Of a stretch of DNA of 64,000 nt, positions 25,490-35,022 are shown piece after piece. The notes under the pieces were generated by a model. It was not told where the DNA came from and ran no database searches. It was given only the letters and a program-made list of their open reading frames with translations. Origin of the DNA: Bradyrhizobium sp. CCBAU 53351 (GTDB lineage: Bacteria; Pseudomonadota; Alphaproteobacteria; Rhizobiales; Xanthobacteraceae); assembly GCF_015291745.1 (NCBI RefSeq), contig NZ_CP030059.1:4367501-4431500 (forward strand). Reading direction: 5' to 3'. Positions within the stretch are counted from its first letter, which is position 1. Each line of letters begins with the position of its first letter. Position numbers and translations under genes: made by a program.

Positions 25490-25894
25490 ATGAACGTAAT
25501 CTTAAACGATCCGCAGCAGCTCGAGCGCAGGCTGCTCAAGCTCTTCGAACGTCACGGTAGCGACGGTCGCGCGATCACCCTTGAGAGCCTCGCTGCCAAT
25601 GTTGGCATGCAGCAGCAAGCGAAGGATCTTCTGCTTGCCCTGGGAAACCTCGTCACACGGGGCCTTGTTAAGCGTGCCGGCCACAATCCTATACCGGGCT
25701 CTCCTGTTGCATTCCGTCTGGTACGTGCGGCATCGCCGCATGATCTAGCAGCTGCCACGAGCGCGGCAGCCGCGATAGTGGCCCGTCCGTTAAGGGAGTC
25801 GACCAAGGGAGTTCGTCAAAGCCGTTCACGAGAGAGCACACAGCTGCCCAAAGGCATGGAGACCCTGTATTCGACTGTTCGGCAAGGTTGGTAG
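25490..25894 (+). CDS. Small protein with winged-helix-like N-terminal half
   Basis: About 134 residues. The N-terminal 70 (LERRLLKLFERHGSDGRAIT, then LLLALGNLVTRGLVKRAGHN) alternate helices and a basic turn in a way that resembles a winged helix, but no DNA-binding family is recognised. The C-terminal part is Ala/Ser/Arg-rich and probably disordered. ATG codons at 25487 and 25490 are adjacent; neither has a strong binding site. It lies downstream of sHsp copy 3. Function unknown. Confidence 0.55.
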   Translation: MNVILNDPQQLERRLLKLFERHGSDGRAITLESLAANVGMQQQAKDLLLALGNLVTRGLVKRAGHNPIPGSPVAFRLVRAASPHDLAAATSAAAAIVARPLRESTKGVRQSRSRESTQLPKGMETLYSTVRQGW

Positions 25895-25901
25895 ATCAGC
25901 G

Positions 25902-26099
25902 ATGGACGATTATCGCGACCTCATGACGGTTGCTCTCGTGCTGTTCTTCGCGGGTCTCATGTTGGTTGTCGGCCAACTCTATCTCGAACACACCACCAGA
26001 CAGGATCTCGGCACGGAGATCGAGCTACCGTATGTGCCGACTTCATCACCAATCTTGAGTTCGCGTGTGGGCGAGCATTCAGGCCGAACCCTCCGCTAG
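25902..26099 (+). CDS. Small single-span membrane protein of unknown function
   Basis: A 65-residue protein with one hydrophobic helix (residues about 7-28, LMTVALVLFFAGLMLVVGQL) and a polar C-terminal tail (EHTTRQDLGTEIELPYVP). It starts 7 bases after the preceding stop and is probably co-transcribed with it. Followed by a small GC dyad with T-run near 26185. No family recognised. Confidence 0.6.
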   Translation: MDDYRDLMTVALVLFFAGLMLVVGQLYLEHTTRQDLGTEIELPYVPTSSPILSSRVGEHSGRTLR

Positions 26100-26184
26100 T
26101 GGTCTAGACAGATGTGTATGGTTCAAGGAGCTGGCGTTCATCAGAAACATCGGGGAGTCGAGTCACCTGGAGCGACTCGAACCG

Positions 26185-26204
26185 CCGACGTCGGTTTTTG
26201 TTTT
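26185..26204 (+). terminator. Possible terminator after the small membrane protein gene
   Basis: Short perfect dyad CCGACGTCGG (26185-26194) followed directly by TTTTTGTTTT. The stem is short, so this is tentative. Confidence 0.4.
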
Positions 26205-26360
26205 CTCGCTGCGGCCCACGTGACATCTCGGCATTGACGGACGCTGAGCCCTGCTCGCGAGATTACTAGGCATCTTGGACCCTGCGCAGGTGTCCAGCCT
26301 GCGCAGCGCACCCGCACCCTATGCGCCAACGCTTTGCGGACGTCGCGCATAGCTCCGACA

Positions 26361-26475
26361 AAGGACCACCGACGCTAGGCTCCGATGGATCTTTTTTGAT
26401 CTCCCGGTGCACACGTCGTGCACACGCCCCCTCTAACAATTTCAAAAACCTGGACTCTCGCTCCAATCCATCATG
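26361..26475. repeat. Direct repeat R1b, right flank of the stress block
   Basis: The second 115-bp copy of the repeat at 633-747, same orientation and length, best conserved at GGTGCACACGTCGTGCACAC and CTCGCTCCAATCCATCATG. No integrase gene lies next to either copy. Confidence 0.75.
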
Positions 26476-26700
26476 GCCAATTTGGTCTAGCTCCAGCCAA
26501 CAAGACCGGGAGTGATCAATAATGGTCCGCTTTGCGCCAAAACCCGCCGCTGCGTTTGGCTAAGCTTTGAGCCCCGGCCCTTCTGTACGATACAGCTCGC
26601 TCCCATACTCCATGAGTGAAGACGCAATGGATTTCGGACTTCTACCGGGATAAGCCAAGCCCACTGCTTCAGTCAGAATTCTCAGCGCGAAGGAAGCGAG

Positions 26701-26878
26701 AACAACTCGACCAGACCACGCTAAACTACGCGACGGCGGCACCCCGCACTACTCCCACTCTATCATTTCGAACGACGTTTCGTCGTTGATTTGTAAGCAC
26801 AAATTTTTCAAGTCTGACGGACAAATCCCGACGGTATACCCGCCGCAATTTCTTGGTCTTGAATTCACAGGAAAATTC
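26701..26878. repeat. Degenerate repeat R2a, left flank of the metabolic block
   Basis: About 180 bp matched by 62524-62705 in the same orientation. Strongest shared parts: CTACTCCCACTCTATCATTT (26749-26768), GACGGTATACCCGCC and TCTTGAATTCACAGGAAAAT. Read on the minus strand the first of these is ATAGAGTGGGAGTAG, codons for IEWE and a stop. Confidence 0.7.
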
Positions 26879-27095
26879 ACGCAGCTCGAAGAGACGACGC
26901 CTTCGGTAAGTATCGGGTGCAATCGACTGAATGGCCGCGTGTGCAAGGCCGGGACGGCCAGCCGCTCATACCCGCACTGCGTCGCTCCGATACCGTCAAG
27001 GATCGGGAAAGCGCTGGTTTGGTCTGTATGAGGATCGCTCACGCGCCCTAGACTTTGAGGTTCGCGCAAGAGCAACCCTCAAGACGAAGTCGAGT

Positions 27096-27120
27096 TCAGG
27101 TGGGGGGCTGGACCACCTGA
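27096..27120. terminator. Hairpin downstream of the gamma-glutamyltransferase gene
   Basis: 8-bp stem TCAGGTGG (27096-27103) with CCACCTGA (27113-27120), about 65 bases beyond the stop of the last gene of the long minus-strand array. No T-run; tentative. Confidence 0.4.
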
Positions 27121-27184
27121 TTTGCCTGACGACACCCGATTGACAGCCATTCAAAGGCAGAGGCAAGCCAGGGCGGCCAACAAA

Positions 27185-28813
27185 CTAGTAGCCGATTGCA
27201 GCTCCGTCGCTACGCGGATCAGACCCTCCACTCAGCATCCCGCTTTGTCGATCGACGGTAATTCCATGGGCGTGGCCCGCCATCTCGTTCCAAGCGCCCC
27301 AGCGGTTGATGATGTGCCCTCTCTGCGCCAGCGCATCCACGGCATCATCGGGAAAGCGTCCCTCCAGGTGCAGGGTGTCCCGCGCCTCGCCCAGGCCGAA
27401 ACGGCCCGACAGGAAGCGCGGCAGCTCGATTGCTTCCTGAATATCGAGGCGGTGATCGATCATCGCCGAATAGAGCTGCAGCTGGATCTGCGGCTGTCCG
27501 TCCGCACCCATGCAGCCGAGCACGCTCCACAGCTTGCCGTCGCGCTTGGCGATCGACGCGATCAAGGTGTGCAGAGGAATCTTGCCTGGCTCGGGGCGAT
27601 TGGGGTGATCGGGATCGAGCGAGAAATAGGCGCTGCGGTTCTGAAGCACGACGCCGGTACGGCCCGCGACCAGACAGGAGCCAAACGCGCCATACAAGCT
27701 CTGGATCAGCGAAACGGCATTCCCCTCCCCGTCGATAGCGGCGACGTAGACCGTATCACCGGCGAGGCTGCCGTAGGACGGGACCTGGTCCCATCTCAGT
27801 GCCGAGCGAAAGTCGATCAAGCCGGCGCGGCTGGCCGCATATGATTTGGAGATCAGGCTCTCAACCGGCACGTCGACGAAAGCGGGATCGGCGAGCACTC
27901 GGTCGCGGTCGTGATAGGCGATCTGCTTTGCCTGCACCATGAGGTGCACGCGGTCCGGGCCAAGCAAATCCTTCTTGTGCAGTTCATGGGGCTCGAGCAG
28001 GTTGAGCATCTCGAGCACCGAAAAACCCTGGGTCGGCGGCGGGGTGTTGTAGATCTCGACATCCCTGTAGCGGCCGACCAGCGGCGCGCCCCAATTCGCC
28101 GTCTGCTGCTCCAGGTCGGCCTCTCGAAAGAAACCGCCCCCTTCGCGCGAGAAGCGCGCGAGCTCCTCGGCAACGGCTCCGCGGTAGAAGCCCGCCCAGC
28201 CGGCATCCGCGATCGCCTGCAGCGTGCGGGCGAGATCTGGATTTGCGAGCTTCGCGCCCGCCGCCGGGGTGGCGCCACATGGCAAGAACAGCGCGGCAGC
28301 TTCGGCCTGCTGTGCAAGCTCGCCCCGCATCAGCTCAATGAAGCTTGCAAGTCGCCCGGTGACGGGAAAGCCCTCTCGCGCGTAGGCGATCGCGCTCTCG
28401 AGCACTTTCGCAAGCGGCAGGCGGCCAAGGGCCCGATGGGCTTCGGTCCAGCTTGCGACAGCGCCGGGCACGGTCAGCGTTGCCGGAATGATGCCGCGCA
28501 GCGGGATCTCGCTCACGCCCCTCTCGCGCAATGCCGTCAGCGAGGCGGTGGCAGCCGCCTTCCCGCCGCCGTTCAGGAATTTGACGGCGCCGCTGTGCCC
28601 CTCATGGATCAGCCAGAACGCGTCACCACCGAGCCCCGTCATGTGCGGGTACACCACCGCCAGCACGGCGCTGGTGGCGATCGCAGCGTCAACCGCAGAG
28701 CCCCCTGCGCGCAAGACGTCGACGCCGGCGCTAGAGGCCAGCGCATGCGGCGACGTCACCATTCCCTGTGGGGCAAGCGTGACGGGACGACCGGTGCGAA
28801 TATCCATTGGCAT
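27185..28813 (-). CDS. Gamma-glutamyltransferase-like Ntn hydrolase
   Basis: A 542-residue protein of the GGT/cephalosporin acylase family, made as a precursor that cuts itself before a catalytic Thr. N-terminal GMVTSPHALASSAGVDVLRA and TGLGGDAFWLIH match the family; the expected nucleophile is Thr354 in LAGDTVYVAAID, and downstream is the YGAFGSCLVAG region. The usual TTH at the nucleophile is TVY here, as in divergent family members, so the substrate may not be glutathione. No signal peptide is seen, so it acts in the cytoplasm, unlike classical periplasmic GGT. Last gene of the importer array, 12 bases after the amidase. ATG 28807 is an alternative start. Confidence 0.85.
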   Translation of the reverse strand: MPMDIRTGRPVTLAPQGMVTSPHALASSAGVDVLRAGGSAVDAAIATSAVLAVVYPHMTGLGGDAFWLIHEGHSGAVKFLNGGGKAAATASLTALRERGVSEIPLRGIIPATLTVPGAVASWTEAHRALGRLPLAKVLESAIAYAREGFPVTGRLASFIELMRGELAQQAEAAALFLPCGATPAAGAKLANPDLARTLQAIADAGWAGFYRGAVAEELARFSREGGGFFREADLEQQTANWGAPLVGRYRDVEIYNTPPPTQGFSVLEMLNLLEPHELHKKDLLGPDRVHLMVQAKQIAYHDRDRVLADPAFVDVPVESLISKSYAASRAGLIDFRSALRWDQVPSYGSLAGDTVYVAAIDGEGNAVSLIQSLYGAFGSCLVAGRTGVVLQNRSAYFSLDPDHPNRPEPGKIPLHTLIASIAKRDGKLWSVLGCMGADGQPQIQLQLYSAMIDHRLDIQEAIELPRFLSGRFGLGEARDTLHLEGRFPDDAVDALAQRGHIINRWGAWNEMAGHAHGITVDRQSGMLSGGSDPRSDGAAIGY

Positions 28814-28825
28814 GTCTCTGGCCGA

Positions 28826-30319
28826 TCAGATGCCGGGCGGGCGAGCGAAGCCGCCCAATGCCTGCTCCGCGAGCTGGGCAAATCTGAGTGTGGTGCGCTC
28901 GCCGAGATACGGTCCGACCACCTGCACGCCGGCAGGAACGCGACCGACCCTGCGGCCCGTCGGAATAGCGGTGGCCGGCAGGTTGGCGACCGTGACCAGA
29001 CCGGGCCACGCCAGATTGTCCATGTATGGAATCGTGCCGCCATTCACGAGGAGCCGCCGGGTGAATTGCGCGGCGAGGTCGAGGCGCTCGATGTCGTGCG
29101 GGAATGCCACGGTGGGCGTCACCGGGCAAAGCAGCACGTCGTAATCGGCAAAGAAGCGACGCCATGCGCGATAGATCTGGTGCCGCTGTTCCGCCGCCGC
29201 AAAATGCTGCGGAAGCGACTGCCGGACCGCGTCGGCGACGCGACGTGGATAGCTGCCGCTCTCGGCCGCATCCCCGGCCGCGAGCAGCTCCTCGCGCGCG
29301 GGCGGCGGCAACCCGGCGCCGATGATCCCGAACAGGGTCTGGAGATAGACGTCATGGCTTGCGGCGGGATCGATCGGGGGCCGCGCTGTTCTGTTCACGG
29401 CAACGCCAAGACGCGTCAGATCATCGGCCAGCCCGTCGATCGCGGCCGCATAGCCGTCATCCAGCGGATAGGCCTGTCCGTCGTTCCAGATTGCAACGCG
29501 GAAGGACCGGAGATCGTCGTGCCGCGCCGCCGGAAGCCACACCTCCGCGCCGGCAGCATCGAGATCGGACATGCCGAGCACCACGTCGAACAACATCTCG
29601 AGATCGAACGCGCTGCGGGCCAGTGGTCCGGCGACGCCGAGCTCGGCTGGCGCGATGTGGCCGGGCGGCGGCGGAATGTGACCTTCGGTGCTGACGAGGC
29701 CATAACTCGGCTTGTGGCCGTACACGCCGCAGAAATGCGCGGGCACGCGGATCGAGCCGCCGATATCGCTGCCGAGCTCGAGCGTCGTCAGACCGGCCGC
29801 GAGCGCCGCGGCGGAGCCTCCGGAGGAGCCGCCGACGGTGCGCTCACCGTCCCATGGATTGCGGGTCAGACCGAACAGCGTGTTGCAGGATTGGTGATCG
29901 GCGGCGCCCGCCGGCAGGTTGGTCTTGCCGAAGATCACGGCACCGGCCGCGCGGATCTTTGCAACCGCAACGGCGTCTTCATTCGGGCGATAGCCGCGAA
30001 GCTCCTCCAATCCGCAGGTCGCGGCCATGCCGGCGACGGCGAAGGAATCCTTGATGGTCATCGGCAGGCCGTGCAGCGGCGCCATCGCCTCGCCGCGCGC
30101 CAGCTTCTCGTCGGCGATGCGCGCCTGACGGCGGGCGGCCTCTTCGTCCAATGTGACCACGGCATTGCAGGATGGATTGAGGCGCTTGACCCGATTGAGC
30201 TGCAGATCGAGCAGTTCGAGCGCGCTGATGCGCCGGGAAGCCAGCAGCATTTTCTGTTCGGTCGCGGAGAGAAGGCACATCTCGTCAGCAGACATCTTGC
30301 TTGAAGGCATCACGCTCAT
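28826..30319 (-). CDS. Amidase signature family hydrolase
   Basis: A 497-residue amidase with the Ser-cisSer-Lys triad: Lys in HGLPMTIKDSFAV, cis-Ser in TVGGSSGGSAAALAAG and nucleophile Ser in LGSDIGGSIRVPA. It would hydrolyse a carboxamide taken up by the neighbouring importer, releasing ammonia or an amine. Start 30319 is chosen because its ATG overlaps the stop of the upstream permease gene (ATGA), showing coupling; the open frame continues further upstream without coding character. Substrate unknown. Confidence 0.92.
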   Translation of the reverse strand: MSVMPSSKMSADEMCLLSATEQKMLLASRRISALELLDLQLNRVKRLNPSCNAVVTLDEEAARRQARIADEKLARGEAMAPLHGLPMTIKDSFAVAGMAATCGLEELRGYRPNEDAVAVAKIRAAGAVIFGKTNLPAGAADHQSCNTLFGLTRNPWDGERTVGGSSGGSAAALAAGLTTLELGSDIGGSIRVPAHFCGVYGHKPSYGLVSTEGHIPPPPGHIAPAELGVAGPLARSAFDLEMLFDVVLGMSDLDAAGAEVWLPAARHDDLRSFRVAIWNDGQAYPLDDGYAAAIDGLADDLTRLGVAVNRTARPPIDPAASHDVYLQTLFGIIGAGLPPPAREELLAAGDAAESGSYPRRVADAVRQSLPQHFAAAEQRHQIYRAWRRFFADYDVLLCPVTPTVAFPHDIERLDLAAQFTRRLLVNGGTIPYMDNLAWPGLVTVANLPATAIPTGRRVGRVPAGVQVVGPYLGERTTLRFAQLAEQALGGFARPPGI

Positions 30320-31326
30320 CCCAATTGTCCGGCCTTGTCGGCGAGCGACGCGAGGTCGGGTGTCACGGGCGCCGTCCTCCCGACGCCGAGAAGCTTGAGG
30401 CCGAAGCGGTCGCGCAGCGGCGGCCACAGCCCGCGCGGCGACCAGAGCATGACGATGACGGCGACCAGGCCCAGCGCAACCAGGTACCAGCCGGCGGACA
30501 AGCCGAGCTGGTCGGTGATGAGCTCGCGCAGGCCGAAGAAGATCACCGTGCCGATGACTGGGCCTTCGAGCGTCCCGATGCCGCCGATCATCACGATGAA
30601 CATCATGTAGACGACCCAGTTCACGTCGAAGGCCGCCGCCGGCGAGACATAGAGATTGCCGAGGAAGGAGACCGCGCCGGCCAGGCCGCAGCCGGCCGCC
30701 GACAGCACGAAGACGATGAAGCGGTTGCGCTGCACGTCGACGCCGACGCTCATCGCCGCCAGATCGTTGTCACGCACGCTCATGAGACCGAGACCGAAGC
30801 CGGATCGCATCAGCAGAAACAGCCCGCCAATCGTGCCCAGCGCCAGCGCGGCCGCGATCCAGAACAGCACCGGCTCGAACCAGTCGAGGTCGATGAGCCG
30901 GCTCGATTTCAGCGGCAGGCCGGAGGTGCCGCCGAGCCACCCCGCCTTCATCACCAGCGCCGCAATGATCTCGGAGAAGACCCACATCGCTATCGAGAAA
31001 TAGGCCTCGCGCAGCCGGAACAGCGGCCGCGCGATCACCGAGGCGACCACCGCGCAGGCGAGCGGCGCGACGGGCAGCACCCAGTAGGGCGACAGGTCGA
31101 ACGTATCGGAGATCAGGAACAGCCCGTAGGCTCCGATCCCGACGAACACCTGATGGCCGAACGACACGAGGCCGGCATAACCGGCCAGCAGATTCCACAT
31201 CTGCGCCATGGCGAGGATCAGGAGGCACTCGGTCGCAAAGCGCAAACCGCCCTCGCCCAGCAGCAACGGACCCGCGGCGAAGAGCGCGGCGGCGGCGCAA
31301 CAGGAGATCGCGATCGTCCTCGACAT
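30316..31326 (-). CDS. ABC importer permease, LivM type (system 1)
   Basis: A 336-residue inner-membrane permease of the branched-chain amino acid (HAAT) family, with about nine to ten helices. Family marks are AGYAGLVSFGHQVFVGIGAY near residue 50 and the cytoplasmic coupling loop IRD-type SVRDNDLAAMSVGVDVQRNR. The C-terminal tail after WSPRGLWPPL is longer than usual. It starts 3 bases after the LivH-type gene and overlaps the amidase start by 4 bases. Confidence 0.93.
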   Translation of the reverse strand: MSRTIAISCCAAAALFAAGPLLLGEGGLRFATECLLILAMAQMWNLLAGYAGLVSFGHQVFVGIGAYGLFLISDTFDLSPYWVLPVAPLACAVVASVIARPLFRLREAYFSIAMWVFSEIIAALVMKAGWLGGTSGLPLKSSRLIDLDWFEPVLFWIAAALALGTIGGLFLLMRSGFGLGLMSVRDNDLAAMSVGVDVQRNRFIVFVLSAAGCGLAGAVSFLGNLYVSPAAAFDVNWVVYMMFIVMIGGIGTLEGPVIGTVIFFGLRELITDQLGLSAGWYLVALGLVAVIVMLWSPRGLWPPLRDRFGLKLLGVGRTAPVTPDLASLADKAGQLG

Positions 31327-31329
31327 CGA

Positions 31330-32196
31330 TCAGGCCCTGCTCGCGACAAGACCCGCGGGACGGATCAGCAGCATCACGAAGAACAAGAGGTGCGCGTAGA
31401 GCAGACCGGCATTCGCATCCCATTTCAGGCCGGCGAGCTGCGCCATGCCGAGCACAATGCCGCCGAGCAGCGCACCCCAGAACGAGCCGATGCCGCCGAG
31501 CACCACGACCTCGAAGGCGATCAGCAGGCGTTCGACGCCGGAGAACGGCGTGAAGCTCGAACGCACCGCGAGCAGCACGCCGCCGATCGCGCCGAGCGCC
31601 AGCGACAGGCCCATGACGTAGTTGTAGACGAGGTCCGGCTTGACGCCGAACATCCGGACGATGTCGCGCCGGTCGGCGGTCGCACGTACGATACGGCCGA
31701 AGGCCGTGCGCTTGAGCGCCCACTGCAGGAGCAGGAACAGCAGCACCGCCGCGATCAGCGTCAGCAGGGGCATCACGCCGATGCTCAGTCCGAACAGCCT
31801 GATGCTCGCGCGCGAGAGCTCGCCGAGCTGGAGGCCCCTGACGTCCGCGCCGAATACCTCGACCATCAGGTTGCGCAGCACGATGGAGACGCCGAAGGTC
31901 AATAGCAGCGGCGCGAGCGGATCGGGCGCCCGCGCCACCCGGTTCATGATCACAGCCTGGTAGAGATAGCCGACCGCGAAGGCCGCGATCACGACGGGGA
32001 TCAGCACGAACAGCGGATGGACCTGCGGAAACAGGGCAACCAGGATCACGGCGAGATAGGCTGCGAGCACCATGAACTCGCCATGCGCGATGTTGACGAG
32101 GCGCATCACGCCAAAGACGAGCGCAAGTCCGATCCCGAGCAGGCCATAGAGACCGCCCAGCAGGGCTCCGTTCACCAGCGTCTCGATCCAGGCCAT
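31330..32196 (-). CDS. ABC importer permease, LivH type (system 1)
   Basis: A 288-residue permease with about eight helices, pairing with the LivM-type gene to form the membrane channel. Marks are LVNGALLGGLYGLLGIGLAL, MRLVNIAHGEFMVLAAYLAV and the coupling loop RATADRRDIVRMFGV. It follows the second ATPase gene by 10 bases in the same operon. Confidence 0.94.
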   Translation of the reverse strand: MAWIETLVNGALLGGLYGLLGIGLALVFGVMRLVNIAHGEFMVLAAYLAVILVALFPQVHPLFVLIPVVIAAFAVGYLYQAVIMNRVARAPDPLAPLLLTFGVSIVLRNLMVEVFGADVRGLQLGELSRASIRLFGLSIGVMPLLTLIAAVLLFLLLQWALKRTAFGRIVRATADRRDIVRMFGVKPDLVYNYVMGLSLALGAIGGVLLAVRSSFTPFSGVERLLIAFEVVVLGGIGSFWGALLGGIVLGMAQLAGLKWDANAGLLYAHLLFFVMLLIRPAGLVASRA

Positions 32197-32206
32197 GTCC
32201 CCTCGC

Positions 32207-32905
32207 TCACATCCCGAAATAGGCTTGCGTCAATTCGGCGACGCTGACGTCGCCGGCATTCGCCGTCAGCGACACGCGCCCCTTCAGCAGACAGTAGATG
32301 CGATCGCTCGCACTGGCTGCGCGCTTGACGTCCTGCTCGACCAGCACCAGCGCCGTGCCCTCCTTGCGGATATCGTTGAACGCGCCATAGATCTGCTCGA
32401 CCATCACGGGCGCGAGGCCCAGCGAAATCTCGTCGCAAAGCAGCAGGCGCGGGTTGCACATCAGCGCGCGCCCGATCGCGACCATCTGCTGCTGCCCGCC
32501 CGAAAGCTGCCGCGGCATGTGGTTGCGCCGTTCTTCAAGCGCCGGAAACAGGTCGAACACGCGCCGCAGCGTCCATGATCCCGGCCGCTTGCTCACCTGC
32601 CCCATCAGGAGATTTTCCTCGACGGTCAGCGTGTCGAACAGCATGCGCCCTTCCGGCACCATGCCGAGACCCAGCCGCGCGATGCGCTCGGCGGGCGTAT
32701 CCACGATATCGTCGCCGTCGAACCGGACGCTGCCACGTTTGCTGTCGATCAAGCCGACCAGCGCGCGCAAGAACGTGGTCTTTCCGGCGCCGTTGGCGCC
32801 GACGAGCGCGACCGCCTCGCGCTCGGCAACCGAGAAGGCTAACGCGAAGATCGCCTGCAGGTCGCCGTGAAAGACATTGAGTCCCTCGACCTCAAGCAAG
32901 CTCAT
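32207..32905 (-). CDS. ABC importer ATPase, LivF type (system 1)
   Basis: A 232-residue cytoplasmic ATPase. Walker A GANGAGKT (about 36-43), signature LSGGQQQMVAIGRAL, Walker B RLLLCDEISLGLAP and the H-loop region LVEQDVKRA, where the usual switch His is replaced by Asp as is normal in LivF proteins. Its start lies inside the end of the LivG-type gene (overlap 14 bases), a tight coupling of the two ATPases. Confidence 0.95.
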   Translation of the reverse strand: MSLLEVEGLNVFHGDLQAIFALAFSVAEREAVALVGANGAGKTTFLRALVGLIDSKRGSVRFDGDDIVDTPAERIARLGLGMVPEGRMLFDTLTVEENLLMGQVSKRPGSWTLRRVFDLFPALEERRNHMPRQLSGGQQQMVAIGRALMCNPRLLLCDEISLGLAPVMVEQIYGAFNDIRKEGTALVLVEQDVKRAASASDRIYCLLKGRVSLTANAGDVSVAELTQAYFGM

Positions 32906-33626
32906 CGGTCAATCCCATGTAGATTTCCTTGACCGTGCGACTCTCCATCACCTCTCCCGGCTGGCCGTCGAGCACCTTGCGGCCGAAATTCAGAACGAGG
33001 ATGCGATCGGCGACGGCGCGCAAGGCATGCGGAATGTGCTCGATCCAGATCATGGCGTGATCGGCCTTCACGCCGGCGATGATCTCGATCAGCCGCTCGA
33101 CCTCCGGCTCGGTCAGTCCCGCCGCGATCTCGTCGAGCAGGATCAGGCGCGGCTTCGAGGCCAGCGCCTTGGCAAATTCGAGCCGCTTGCGATCGATCAG
33201 CGGCAGGGCGCCCGCGATGCGATCGGCCTTGCCGGCGAGCGAGGTGCGGCGCAGTACGTCCATCGCCCAGTCGCTCGCCACAGCGCCATGCAGGCCGCCG
33301 CCATAGGTCGCCGCCACCAGCACGTTTTCGTAAGCCGTGAGATGCGGGAACGGTTGCGGGATCTGGAAGGCCCGACCGATGCCGAGACGAACGCGCCGAT
33401 GCGCAGGCACATGGGTGATGTCCCGGCCATCCAGCATGATCGAACCGCCGTCCGGCTTGATCAATCCCACGATCAGATTCAGCACCGAGCTCTTGCCGGC
33501 GCCGTTGGGTCCGATCACACCGAGGCATTCGCCGTGCGCGAGCGCGAAGTCGAGGTCATCGGCAACCCGGATGACCCCGAAACTCTTGCTCAAGCCTGCA
33601 ACGCGCAGCACTTCGACCATTGTCAT
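32892..33626 (-). CDS. ABC importer ATPase, LivG type (system 1)
   Basis: A 244-residue ATPase partner of LivF. Walker A GPNGAGKS (about 38-45), the LivG-type Q-loop region GIGRAFQIPQPFPHLTAYEN, Walker B PRLILLDEIAAGL and switch His in MIWIEHIPHAL. The ABC signature is poorly kept: the usual LSGG-Q stretch reads ALPLIDRKRLEFAKAL, common in this subfamily. It follows the binding-protein gene by 25 bases. Confidence 0.94.
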   Translation of the reverse strand: MTMVEVLRVAGLSKSFGVIRVADDLDFALAHGECLGVIGPNGAGKSSVLNLIVGLIKPDGGSIMLDGRDITHVPAHRRVRLGIGRAFQIPQPFPHLTAYENVLVAATYGGGLHGAVASDWAMDVLRRTSLAGKADRIAGALPLIDRKRLEFAKALASKPRLILLDEIAAGLTEPEVERLIEIIAGVKADHAMIWIEHIPHALRAVADRILVLNFGRKVLDGQPGEVMESRTVKEIYMGLTDELA

Positions 33627-33651
33627 GCGTCCGCGTCGGCCTGCCGCCCGC

Positions 33652-34977
33652 TCAGGCGAGCTTTGACAGCAGGGCGAGATCGGCCTGCTTCGGGATGAAC
33701 GGCGCGGTGCCGTTGTGCACGATCAGGAGCTCGTAGGGCGACTTTCCGCCCTTGCTCTTGCGCCACTGCCCGCCGGACAGCGAGGTGACCGCGACGTTCT
33801 TGATCGGGCTGCCCTTGAACTTGACCTGGCCGACGACCGTCTCGAGGTCGAGGCCGGCGATGGCATCGCGCAGCGAATTCTTGTCCTTGGGATCGCTATT
33901 GCGCAGCGCCGCGAAGCCGACCTCCCACAGCGCGTGGGCATAGCCGATCGGCTGCGTCCATTGCCTGCCGGTGGTCTTCTCCCATTCGGCCGCGAGCTCG
34001 GCCGCGCTCTGACCGGTGAGCGAGGATTTGAACGGATAGGCCGGCGTCCACCAGACCTCCGTCGACATGCCGTCGCCGCGATCGCCGAGCGCATTGACCG
34101 CGCTCGGAAACAGGAAGGCCGCCGCAACCGTGCAGATCTGCGGCTTGAAGCCGGCCTGCGCGGCCTGGTTCCACAGCGTCACCCAGTGATTGCCGTAAGC
34201 GAAGCCGGAGACGATCTCCGCGCCCGCGTTCTTGAAGGTGGAGACCTGGTTGGAGAAATCGTCGGTCGCGATCTGGAAGCTGCCGGTCGTGACCTCCTGG
34301 AAGCCGGCCTGCCTGATGCCGGCCGGCAGGCCCAGCTTCTGATCGGAAAACGCCGTTCCCGCCGGATTGTCGATATAGAGCGTTCCGACCTTCTTGTTGG
34401 TCTCGACCGACTGCCACATCCCGACGAAATTCTTCACGACGTCGTCGGCGCCCCAGAAGAAATGGAAAGTGTAGGGGAAGCCCTTGTCCGGCGTCGACTT
34501 GCGCGGGAACATCCAGCCTTGCCAGGGCAGCATGGTCGAGATCGTCGGCACGCCGCGCGCGTCCGCGAGCTCACCGATCGGGATCTCCGCGTCGCCGTCC
34601 TCGACCAGGATCAGGTCGCATCTTTCGCGAAGCACGAGCTCGCTGGCGACGACCGAGGAGCGGTTGGCATCGGACTGATTGTCCTTGATGACGAACTCGA
34701 CCGCATAATTCTTGCCGCCGATCTTCAGGCCGTCCTTGACCAGGCTCTTCATCCGCTCGTGGATCCAGGGATCCGGCTCGGCAAAGGCGGCGCGCACGCC
34801 GGACAGGCAGCCGCACCAGCCGATCTTGATGGTGCTCGAAGCCGCGCCCGCGATATTCACCAGCGGCACGTTGCCGGCCGCGGCCAGGCCCGCGGTTCCG
34901 GCGGCCTTGAGCAGGCTGCGCCGAGTGATCTTTCCGCCACCGACCTTCGTCGCTGTGAACTTTGTGGTCTCGCTCAC
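33652..34977 (-). CDS. ABC importer substrate-binding protein, Tat-exported (system 1)
   Basis: A 441-residue periplasmic-binding-fold type I protein of the amide/urea/branched-chain group. The N-terminus carries a twin-arginine signal (KITRRSLLKAAGTAGLAAAG), then TIKIGWCGCLSGVRAAF, the start of the mature fold. GTG 34977 is chosen because AGGAGGG stands in front. First gene of the importer operon (binding protein, LivG, LivF, LivH, LivM, amidase, GGT), so its ligand is probably an amide or gamma-glutamyl compound. It lies downstream of the GTPase gene by 45 bases. Confidence 0.93.
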   Translation of the reverse strand: MSETTKFTATKVGGGKITRRSLLKAAGTAGLAAAGNVPLVNIAGAASSTIKIGWCGCLSGVRAAFAEPDPWIHERMKSLVKDGLKIGGKNYAVEFVIKDNQSDANRSSVVASELVLRERCDLILVEDGDAEIPIGELADARGVPTISTMLPWQGWMFPRKSTPDKGFPYTFHFFWGADDVVKNFVGMWQSVETNKKVGTLYIDNPAGTAFSDQKLGLPAGIRQAGFQEVTTGSFQIATDDFSNQVSTFKNAGAEIVSGFAYGNHWVTLWNQAAQAGFKPQICTVAAAFLFPSAVNALGDRGDGMSTEVWWTPAYPFKSSLTGQSAAELAAEWEKTTGRQWTQPIGYAHALWEVGFAALRNSDPKDKNSLRDAIAGLDLETVVGQVKFKGSPIKNVAVTSLSGGQWRKSKGGKSPYELLIVHNGTAPFIPKQADLALLSKLA

Positions 34978-35022
34978 GACATCCCTCCTGCAAATCATCC
35001 GTTGATTGAAAACCGTTCCATG

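Larger units (their letters stand above)
26100..27184. other. Gene-poor junction between the stress block and the metabolic block
   Basis: About 1.1 kb with no convincing gene. It holds the T-run dyad near 26185, repeat copies R1b (26361-26475) and R2a (26701-26878), and a hairpin near 27096-27120. A minus-strand open frame (26749-27075) covers R2a and ends in codons for IEWE, but has no recognisable domain. The stretch looks like recombined, decayed DNA. Confidence 0.55.

Noticed and set aside
27911..30304. Plus-strand open frame of 797 codons opposite the GGT and amidase genes
   Set aside because: Both minus-strand genes have complete catalytic motifs; the antisense frame has none and is an artefact of GC-rich third positions.
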